Source: Eunapius fragilis (taxonomy: Eukaryota; Porifera; Demospongiae; Spongillida; Spongillidae). Taken from it: DNA of 64,000 bases. The stretch is taken from contig OY811971.1 of NCBI GenBank assembly GCA_963681505.1, forward strand, positions 2,903,730 to 2,967,729. Reading direction: 5' to 3'. The notes beneath the pieces are model-generated. The model was not told where the DNA came from, searched no databases, and saw only the letters and a program-made list of their open reading frames with translations. Every line of letters begins with the position of its first letter. The stretch's first letter is position 1. Shown one piece after another: positions 55,828 to 64,000 of this stretch. The position numbers and the translations under genes were made by a program.

Positions 55828-56144
55828 CCCTCTATAGACTTATGGTTCTTTTCTAGGACGTCCCCCCCCCCTCCCAATTATTAAAAATCATCGGGGAGTC
55901 CAAACGTAATCGGATAGAGGCTCTCCATACTTCCTTGCCTGTCCAAAAGGGTGCACCATACCCCTCTCTCCCCCGCCGCTCCCGCTCAACAACAAATTTA
56001 TGCCTCTCTCCCTCTGATCCATATACTTATTCCTAGATTCACCGCTGTGACTAAGACCAGTATTCAAAAACTCTAACTTAAACTGCATGGACGATCGGAG
56101 CCATGGTAGCAACCGGCGCCACTCGTTAATATAATGCGCCTATC

Positions 56145-56400
56145 ATTTTTACGTGAGGCCCCCCCTCCCCCCCCCCCCCGCCCCCCCAGGGGCATTGGGA
56201 GGGATTTGACTTTTATTAAAGCAAACTGCCCCTGGTTAATATGCGGTCAAATGTCTACACTACGTGGTCTGATAAAAGGTCAAATGCGTGCCCGACTATA
56301 GTCAAATGGTCAGTAATGATATTCATGCGTCAAATCCCCACCTAATCCCGACATCGCCCCGGGAGGAGGGGGGGGGGGGGGGGAAAGGCTCACGTAACAA
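56145..56400. mobile_element. MITE-like insertion with TTACGTGAGGCC ends
   Basis: The left TTACGTGAGGCC (about 56149) and right GGCTCACGTAA (about 56388) are inverted, with C- and G-tracts just inside. It interrupts the module between TTAATATAAT and TAGGATCGATTCG. Exact ends are unresolved. Confidence 0.5.
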
Positions 56401-56888
56401 TAATACGTGCATAAATGTAGGATCGATTCGCTCGCGTGTTTGTATCGATGTGTGGACTTCTTCCAGCAGCGAGATAATATATAGCTCAGGCCCTTCTGTG
56501 CAATAAAAATGAGGGGGGGTCGTCTCCGAAAAGCTTCTCAGTTTCTGATAATAACCGCACTTTGTAACGGCGTTTGTCGCAAAACTCCCGCGGTACCGGC
56601 TGAATACCCGTTAACCCTACAACACAGTCTTCCGAACAGACTATATGATCCATGCAATAGAACCTGCCTTAGTTTCATTCATATATGCGCAGTCGGGATA
56701 GAGAATCCGCTACTGCACCCGCGATAAATAAGTCACTCACTGTACAGCAATCTCGAAGAACATGATATGGATTCATGTGCTTGCAATATGACAACATGGT
56801 TAAATTTAGTCATAACCCATAGGGGGCTCAGTCTCCCCCATCCGACTTGATACACGTTGCCCCCCCCCCCCCCCCCCCCCCCCCCTCC

Positions 56889-56946
56889 AGCGTAGATGGT
56901 CACGTTCTGGTGGGGCTGTGAGTCCTCCATCATCAGGGAGGAGCCT
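56889..56946 (-). pseudogene. Truncated copy of zinc-finger exon 1 (block 4)
   Basis: The minus strand reads MMEDSQPHQNVTIYAG, then runs into a long G-tract. Most of the exon is deleted. The CACTA-like insertion begins a few bases upstream at 56953. Confidence 0.75.
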
Positions 56947-57155
56947 GCCTCACACAGCAATTCGGCCGTCCGCACGCGGGTGATTACAAACTACGCATTC
57001 AGTCATGCATCCGTGCATATCACAAAGCGTGCACTCACGATTAACGTAATCCCATTATATTTCACCGCCCAATCCTGTACGGGAATATCATTAAACGGCC
57101 TTTTAACCCTCTCCTCACGTATGATTGAATTTGAATTCGAATACCACTTTACGAC

Positions 57156-57218
57156 ATGCACGCCGAGGATACAGCTGCAGTAGAGATTAGAGAACAGGTC
57201 CGACGAATTTTAATTAAG
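57156..57218 (+). CDS. Possible first exon inside the CACTA-like element
   Basis: Encodes MHAEDTAAVEIREQVRRILI plus one Lys and ends at a strong donor (AAG then GTATGTAAG at 57219). It precedes the satellite array. No downstream exon was found. Without splicing the frame runs into the satellite. Confidence 0.3.
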
Positions 57219-57329
57219 GTATGTAAGGTCAAAAAAGCTAGTTTTCTAATGCCTGAAACCGAAAACAATGTGCACTCGTTGTCGCTCAGGGGTCAGAACA
57301 AGGCTATAGCTAGTTGTATGTACTCACAT

Positions 57330-60300
57330 TGGTCTGAGGCCTCACCACAATGGTCTGAGGCCTCACCACAATGGTCTTCTTAGGGTGATGTGATTCTGAA
57401 GGGTGTGGCTATGTTCGGTGAGTAATTTTCTCTAATAATGATATACACACGGAAATGTGTATCATACAGTACATTTCATTGTATGTGACGCAAGGTTTGT
57501 CCAGTAGGCTTCACATTGGTAGGAGACATCACCCCAATGGTCTTCTGAGGTTCACGTGATTCTGATGGGTGTGGCTATCTCAGGTGAGTTGTTTGTCACT
57601 AATAATGGTATACATACTGACGTGAGTATCACTGCATTTCATTGTATGTGACGCAAGGTTTGTCCAGTAAGCTTCAGATTGGTATGTATCTAATGGTCTT
57701 CTGAGGGTCACGTGATTCTGAAGGGTGTGGCTATCTCAGGTGAGTTGTTTGTCGCTAATAATGGTATACATACTGACGTGAGTATCACTGCATTTCATTG
57801 TATGTGACCCAAAGTTTGTCCAGTAAGCTTCAGATTGGTATGAGACATCACCCTAATGGTCTTCTGAGGGTCACGTGATTCTGAAGGGTGTGGCTATCTC
57901 AGGTGAGTTGTTTGTCGCTAATAATGGTATACATACTGACGTGAGTATCACTGCATTTCATTGTATGTGACGCAGGGTTTGTCCAGTAAGCTTCAGATTG
58001 GTATGAGACATCACCCCAATGGTCTTCTGAGGGTCACGTGATTCTGAAGGGTGTGGCTATCTCAGGTGAGTCGTTTGTCACTAATAATGGTATACATACT
58101 GACGTGAGTATCACTGCATTTCATTGTATGTGACGCAAGGTTTGTTCAGTAAGCTTCAGATTGGTATGAGACATCACCCTAATGGTCTTCTGAGGGTCAC
58201 GTGATTCTGAAGGGTGTGGCTATCTCAGGTGAGTCGTTTGTCACTAATAATGGTATACATATTGACGTGAGTATCACTGCATTTCATTGTATGTGACGCA
58301 AGGTTTGTCCAGTAAGCTTCAGATTGGTATGAGACATCACCCTAATGGTCTTCTGAGGGTCACGTGATTCTGAAGGGTGTGGCTATCTCAGGTGAGTTGT
58401 TTGTCGCTAATAATGGTATACATACTGACGTGAGTATCACTGCATTTCATTGTATGTGACGCAAGGTTTGTTCAGTAAGCTTCAGATTGGTATGAGACAT
58501 CACCCTAATGGTCTTCTGAGGGTCACGTGATTCTGAAGGGTGTGGCTATCTCAGGTGAGTCGTTTGTCACTAATAATGGTATACATATTGACGTGAGTAT
58601 CACTGCATTTCATTGTATGTGACGCAAGGTTTGTCCAGTAAGCTTCAGATTGGTATGAGACATCACCCTAATGGTCTTCTGAGGGTCACGTGATTCTGAA
58701 GGGTGTGGCTATCTCAGGTGAGTTGTTTGTCGCTAATAATGGTATACATACTGACGTGAGTATCACTGCATTTCATTGTATGTGACGCAAGGTTTGTCCA
58801 GTAAGCTTCAGATTGGTATGTATCTAATGGTCTTCTGAGGGTCACGTGATTCTGAAGGGTGTGGCTATCTCAGGTGAGTTGTTTGTCGCTAATAATGGTA
58901 TACATACTGACGTGAGTATCACTGCATTTCATTGTATGTGACCCAAAGTTTGTCCAGTAAGCTTCAGATTGGTATGAGACATCACCCTAATGGTCTTCTG
59001 AGGGTCACGTGATTCTGAAGGGTGTGGCTATCTCAGGTGAGTTGTTTGTCGCTAATAATGGTATACATACTGACGTGAGTATCACTGCATTTCATTGTAT
59101 GTGACGCAGGGTTTGTCCAGTAAGCTTCAGATTGGTATGAGACATCACCCCAATGGTCTTCTGAGGGTCACGTGATTCTGAAGGGTGTGGCTATCTCAGG
59201 TGAGTCGTTTGTCACTAATAATGGTATACATACTGACGTGAGTATCACTGCATTTCATTGTATGTGACGCAAGGTTTGTTCAGTAAGCTTCAGATTGGTA
59301 TGAGACATCACCCTAATGGTCTTCTGAGGGTCACGTGATTCTGAAGGGTGTGGCTATCTCAGGTGAGTCGTTTGTCACTAATAATGGTATACATATTGAC
59401 GTGAGTATCACTGCATTTCATTGTATGTGACGCAAAGGTTTGTCCAGTAAGCTTCAGATTGGTATGAGACATCACCCTAATGGTCTTCTGAGGGTCACGT
59501 GATTCTGAAGGGTGTGGCTATCTCAGGTGAGTTGTTTGTCGCTAATAATGGTATACATACTGACGTGAGTATCACTGCATTTCATTGTATGTGACGCAAG
59601 GTTTGTCCAGTAAGCTTCAGATTGGTATGAGACATCACCTCAATGGTCTTCTGAGGGTCATGTGATTCTGAAGGGTGTGGCTATCTCAGGTGAGTCGTTT
59701 GTCACTAATAATTTTATTCATACTGACGTGAGTATCACTGCATTTCATTGTATGTGACGCAAGGTTTGTCCAGTAAGCTTCAGATTGGTATGAGACATCA
59801 CCCCAATGGCCTTCTGAGGGTCACGTGATTCTGAAGGGTGTGGCTATCTCAGGTGAGTCGTTTGTCACTAATAATTTTATTCATACTGACGTGAGTATCA
59901 CTGCATTTCATTGTATGTGACGCAAGGTTTGTCCAGTAAGCTTCAGATTGGTATGAGACATCACCCCAATGGCCTTCTGAGGGTCACGTGATTCTGAAGG
60001 GTGTGGCTATCTCAGGTGAGTCGTTTGTCACTAATAATGGTATACATATTGACGTGAGTATCACTGCATTTCATTGTATGTGACGCAAGGTTTGTCCAGT
60101 AAGCTTCAGATTGGTATGAGACATCACCCCAATGGCCTTCTGAGGGTCACGTGATTCTGAAGGGTGTGGCTATCTCAGGTGAGTCGTTTGTCACTAATAA
60201 TGGTATACATACTGACGTGAGTATCACTGCATTTCATTGTATGTGACGCAAGGTTTGTCCAGTAAGCTTCAGATTGGTATGAGACATCACCCCAATGGCC

Positions 60301-60835
60301 TTCTGAGGGTCACGTGATTCTGAAGGGTGTGGCTATCTCAGGTGAGTTGTTTGTCACTAATAAAGGTATACATACTGACGTGAGTATCACTACATTTCAT
60401 TGTATGTGACGCAAGGTTTGTCCAGTAAGCTTCAGATTGGTATGAGACATCACCCCAATGGTCTTCTGAGGGTCGCGTGATTCTGAAGGGTGTGGCTATC
60501 TCAAGTGAGTCGTTTGTCACTAATAATGGTATACATACTGACGTGACTATCACTACATTTCGATGTATGTGACGCAAGGTTTGTCCAGTAAGCTTCAGAT
60601 TGGTATGAGACATCACCCCAATAGCCTTCTGAGGGTCACGTGATTCTGAAGGGTGTGGCTATCTCAGGTGAGTTGTTTGTCACAATAATAGTATACATAC
60701 TGACGTGAGTATCACTACTTTTCATTGCATGTGACGCAAGGTTTGTCCAGTGTGCTTCAATTTGGTCTGAGGCCTCACCCCAATGGTCTTCTAAGGATAA
60801 GTGACTATGCAGCACTCACTGGAAATGCATCAAGA
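57330..60835 (+). repeat. Second 163-bp satellite (about 21 copies)
   Basis: The monomer includes GGGTCACGTGATTCTGAAGG, GTATACATACTGACGTGAGT and GTTTGTCCAGTAAGCTTCAG. The start of CTGAAGGGTG recurs at 57881, 58044, 58207 and 58370, that is every 163 bp. A shortened monomer (TATGTATCTAATGG) at 57690 and again at about 58820 marks a higher-order repeat of seven monomers (about 1130 bp). Flanking copies are more divergent. Every monomer has a palindromic TCACGTGA and a GGTGAGT splice-donor-like site. Confidence 0.95.
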
Positions 60836-61229
60836 ATCTGTTCACCTATCAGAGTCATGTTAATGAATAGTTTTTCATATAGTTGACTTGGTTCTGTGTA
60901 CAGTGCTACACAAGTATATAACCACACACAAAAAAGTCATCCACCTGCTGCACAAGGTGGAAGTAGGAACGACTCAGAATGGCACGAGCATTAGCTCTAA
61001 TTAGTGAGTGACTGAGGCGACGAAATAGGTCAGTCAATGCCTTGGTTATTTTTATGAAGAAAAGCATTATTTTATATATTTCTTGGACGATGGCATATGC
61101 TTCAGCTTGCCCTGGAGACTATGTTCTGCTGCTGCGTGATGTTACTTGTTATATGCATCGCATAAAGAGGCGGGGCACGCAAACAATCTATCGCTAGAAT
61201 GTACATCGTTCTCTCGGTGTCTGCTTTGG
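60836..61229. other. Unique part of the CACTA-like element, no gene
   Basis: No open coding frame is seen. It leads into the small MITE at 61230. Confidence 0.4.
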
Positions 61230-61366
61230 GGCCATCCATAAATTACGTCACGCCGAAGGGTCCCCAGCATGCAGGGTGGTAGCAGCCAGTGTGACGATGT
61301 TGTATACATGAAGCATGCATCAAGTATCGGAGGGGTCCATATAGGTGACGTAATTTATGAATGGCC
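61230..61366. mobile_element. 137-bp MITE nested in the CACTA-like element
   Basis: Terminal inverted repeats of 21 bp with one mismatch: the left starts GGCCATCCATAAATTACGTC and the right is its reverse complement. The family and target duplication are not resolved. Confidence 0.78.
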
Positions 61367-61488
61367 GCTCATATCAATTATACAAAAACTCAGGATGCCA
61401 ACTCCAACCTCCCACTATGGATATGTGTCTTTCAGAATGCCTCACGCTCTCAGCAAGCGAGGTCTGCGATCGCCATGTCATTAGTACA

Positions 61489-61516
61489 ACCAGAGATCAT
61501 ATATATGATCTCTGGT
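61489..61516. repeat. Perfect 28-bp palindrome
   Basis: ACCAGAGATCATAT followed directly by its reverse complement. No spacer. It may be a hairpin or the remnant of an inverted insertion. Confidence 0.95.
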
Positions 61517-62403
61517 AAAACATGACGACGCATGCGCTATGGTAATAGCAGCCACGTGAATCACGTGATGATTATTTTCGTCTCGCGTCGGTAAGTATGG
61601 CTCACATAATGTGTTTTTGATAGGATGTATGACCGCTGTGGAACACTGCATCTTCCATTGTAAGTCTGAGAGGTGCCATTTTATTCCAAAATCGTCAAAC
61701 GAAAGCCAGGTGAGTTACCTTTAGCCTACATTCGTTTTGAATTGAAAGCTTTGCTTGTCAGGAAATAGTGTATTGGGATAACGTTCTGCGATTCAATTTA
61801 GGCAGGTTGTTGGTTAGTAATGACGGCCGACTACGCTGCACACCGAGGTGAGCTGTCAATTACGTGTTTTTATGTGGCACTTTGTTTGTTCCAAGGCGTA
61901 ACGTCGGAAACAGAATAATGGTGTTCTCTACTGCATTATGGCTGAAAATTTGGATTCCTTGATCTACCTGCAGCATCGTGGCTGAAAAAGAGCGCTAAAA
62001 CGTACGTGATGTAACAGTACATCGTTATTGTTACCCTTTTCCTTCCGCTCAAATGGCGGTGTATTCTACGTGCATTCGGGTTGAACTGTTCTAAAGAAAG
62101 GTGTTGTGGAAGTCAGATGTTAAAACTTCACAATCAATTGCTCGGAGGTAAGGCCATGTTTTGGTGAAAGTGTTGTTTCAGTTATGCTTTCTTTTTTTAC
62201 GAACAGGTTTGTTCTCTATCAACTTTGTATGATTTATAGATTTGTATTTGTAAACTTGAAACATTAAATTTTTTGACTGCGATCACTAACTAATAATAGT
62301 ATTAACTAGTATATTTAACTTTCCTTACGTCATACGATAATTCTATTACGCGTACACGGTAGGTTCCTCGGTCACGTACAAAATTGCACGTTCGCGCGCG
62401 ACG
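61517..62403. other. Region with five consensus splice donors, no ORF
   Basis: GTAAGT at about 61591 and 61661, GTGAGT at about 61710, GTGAGC at about 61849 and GTAAGG at about 62150, each preceded by an exon-like G or AG. Two CACGTG motifs lie at 61554 and 61565. It could be a promoter region with alternative first exons. No acceptor or coding exon was identified. Confidence 0.35.
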
Positions 62404-62581
62404 TTGCTCTCGAAATACCCCGTGCGCATACAAATAATCCTCCGGGACCGAGAAATCATTCGTATGAAATCGGTCCACTCACGATTTCGAGAGCACATGG
62501 CGCGCAAAATTCGAAAGCACGCTCATCCGGGTGATATTGCGTGCTGTCACAGGCCCGGAATCAAAGCCCTGAATTGCTGTG

Positions 62582-62845
62582 TCAGCACTGGGGACTTGGG
62601 ATAGAGATGGAGGAGGCAAGCCAACTCGTGCATATGAAAGCCCTGTAGCTGGTGTGTGGTGATATGAGGGTTTAGTGATATGTGAGCAATTTGATCTCTA
62701 GGATGGTGAGGGTAGTGATGTTTTGGGAGTAATGAAATTTTTTAGAGGTGAGGGTGTGATGATGTGAGGCTTGTGGTAATATGGGTAGTGATGTGAGAAT
62801 GGTGCAGGTAATGATTGGAACTGCCTCGCCATCGCAGACGGACCA
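62582..62845. other. Start of block 5 (flank of 42-bp minisatellite)
   Basis: Aligns with 17738-17985 and, in part, with 1-114. It carries the same GTGAGCAATTTG and GGAACTGCCTC segments. Confidence 0.65.
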
Positions 62846-62960
62846 AGATAATGGAGGTGTTGTGAACACCTGGTGAGGACAAAGATGGTGAAGGTGTTGT
62901 GAGCACTTGGTCTAGTGAGGACAAAGATGGTGGAGGAGTTGTGAGCACCTGGTCTGGCGA
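62846..62960. repeat. 42-bp minisatellite, array 3 (about 3 copies)
   Basis: Three degenerate copies of the unit, cut off by unrelated sequence at about 62960. Confidence 0.85.
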
Positions 62961-63690
62961 TTCGATTGCAATGTCGCTTGCACGTAAAGTCACGTAAATT
63001 CATTTGCAACCCTGACGTTACAGATTACGTTGACATCAGGTTTACGTACCCGCGTTCACACCGTTTACTCACTGGGTAAGGATTACGGTCGTAATCTTCA
63101 TATCATCCGTGTGTTTGCGCGTGAGTACGTGCCATCAGCAGGTATATCTGTATAAGGATCCAGTGATTATGGTACAGATTGCTCATGTGCTGGAATGTCG
63201 GAGTGAAGGAGTAGAAACACTGCATTGCATTAGCTCAGCCCATGTGAAAGAAAACGCAGGTACTACTTCAAGAGGAAGCAGAAAGAAATAGTGCCAATGG
63301 TTGCAAAATGACAGTAGAATGAAATAAATAACTAATATTCTTATGACTCAATATTGTGACATCTCAATATCTTGATTAGTATGGCTTGATTATATTTATT
63401 AAATTTCATTCATAAATCATAAATGGTTATGGAATTGATATTGGCCTATATAATGAGAGTAGCATTAAATAAAATAACTAATATTATTATGATTAAATAA
63501 TTTAAGATCTCAAATTTTTGATATCTTGATTACTATGGCTTCATTATATCTATTAAAATTCATTGATAAGTTATGGAAATGATATTGGCTTATATAACGG
63601 AAATCGTAATATGTATATAAAATGTATGAAAAAAAAATGTCTACATCACCCTTATATCTAAATCACTGTGTGCTGTCTGTGAAGGACATG
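62961..63690. other. Insertion between block 5 pieces, no recognised gene
   Basis: A 60-codon plus-strand frame (63109-63291) has no recognisable domain. An AT-rich tandem duplication of about 130-150 bp follows (about 63318-63470 and 63471-63600), sharing ATATCTTGATTA and GATATTGGCYTATATAA. Confidence 0.4.
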
Positions 63691-64000
63691 TCTGCAGCCA
63701 TGTTTATTGAGCGCTGAGTGGAGGAGGGGACAATGCTCTCAGGTTTAAATAGGATGCAAACAGGTCGTCAAGGAGTTCTTCCTCCTTGACAGCAGCACCC
63801 TCACATTCCTGGGACAACGTCTCGTCCACATGAAGAGTGACGCTCACTGACCACAACCCACACATGATGCTCCTCCCTCCACACCATCAAAGGTCTCCTC
63901 CTCCAGCTTCACAACACTGGGCACACCCTGGCTGACAGTTTCTGCAGCGTAGATGGTCACGTTCTGGAGATGGTGGGGCTGTGAGTCCTCCATCATCAGG
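63690..64000 (-). pseudogene. Broken copy of zinc-finger exon 1 (block 5)
   Basis: The minus strand starts MEDSQPHHLQNVTIYAAETV near the right window edge, then PSVVKLEEETFDGVEGG, and reaches a stop after an insertion relative to 17389-17725. The 3' part (63720-63830) is alignable but out of frame. It may belong to a further block beyond the window. Confidence 0.72.

Larger units (their letters stand above)
56953..62581. mobile_element. CACTA-like element carrying a 163-bp satellite
   Basis: The termini are CACAGCAATTC and its reverse complement GAATTGCTGTG. A 3-bp direct repeat TCA flanks them (56950-56952 and 62582-62584), and the empty site is at about 17738. CAC ends with a 3-bp duplication fit EnSpm/CACTA elements. 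The interior has a long satellite array (57330-60835) and about 1.7 kb of unique sequence, but no transposase, so it is non-autonomous. The superfamily is inferred from the termini only. Confidence 0.72.

Noticed and set aside
57330-60835. Homology between the two 163-bp satellites
   Set aside because: Only a short GAAGGGGTGTGG/GAAGGGTGTGG similarity was found. The rest of the monomers do not align, so only the equal length is reported.

Overview
The window is eukaryotic and most probably from a non-vertebrate animal. Evidence includes multi-finger C2H2 zinc-finger exons, spliceosomal introns (several of only about 30-60 bp), tandem satellites and minisatellites, long G/C homopolymers, and a dense set of animal-type mobile elements (DIRS-order, Ginger-like, hAT, Merlin, TTAA-target MITEs, a CACTA-like element). 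The repertoire fits a marine invertebrate such as a sponge or cnidarian, but no sequence here fixes the species. No rRNA, tRNA, CRISPR array or bacterial operon was seen.

The backbone is an ancestral block of several kb that has been duplicated at least four times in direct orientation. The block contains, in order: a 42-bp minisatellite, a minus-strand C2H2 zinc-finger exon, a 28-bp minisatellite, rearranged Merlin transposase remnants, repeated non-coding modules, and a minus-strand N-terminal exon. Finger exons lie at 1528-2090, 19141-20198, 41613-42847 and 49961-51027. The only intact N-terminal exon (17389-17725) has a donor whose phase matches a conserved acceptor in front of every finger exon. 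It is modelled as exon 1 of the first zinc-finger gene. Copies of that exon at about 47.8-48.1 kb, 56.9 kb and 63.7-64.0 kb are broken.

Mobile elements have landed in this duplicated background, and paralogous blocks act as empty sites that reveal their ends. (1) 5113-17043 is an 11.9-kb foldback element inside the presumed intron of the first zinc-finger gene. Its arms are inverted arrays of a 163-bp satellite (about 27 and 13 copies). They enclose a multi-exon gene with a PHD-like finger and a DDE/MULE-like transposase segment. (2) 23338-36806 is a DIRS-order retrotransposon with split direct repeats (A1 ... B1-A2-B2). It was later invaded by a second DIRS-like element, a Ginger-like transposon with an OTU domain (itself carrying a TTAA MITE), and a 550-bp TTAA foldback MITE. 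(3) 37545-40864 is a decayed hAT element with a 5-bp target duplication, and a 301-bp MITE at 22574-22874 shows the same duplication length. (4) 20828-21523 is a deleted hAT element with an 8-bp duplication. (5) 56953-62581 is a CACTA-like element carrying an unrelated satellite that also has a 163-bp period.

The host coding content is therefore small: one plausible two-exon zinc-finger gene plus three related finger exons whose first exons are missing or damaged. Most other coding capacity belongs to mobile elements, nearly all interrupted by stops or frameshifts. The best candidate for a novel system is the satellite-armed foldback element with its PHD/DDE gene.
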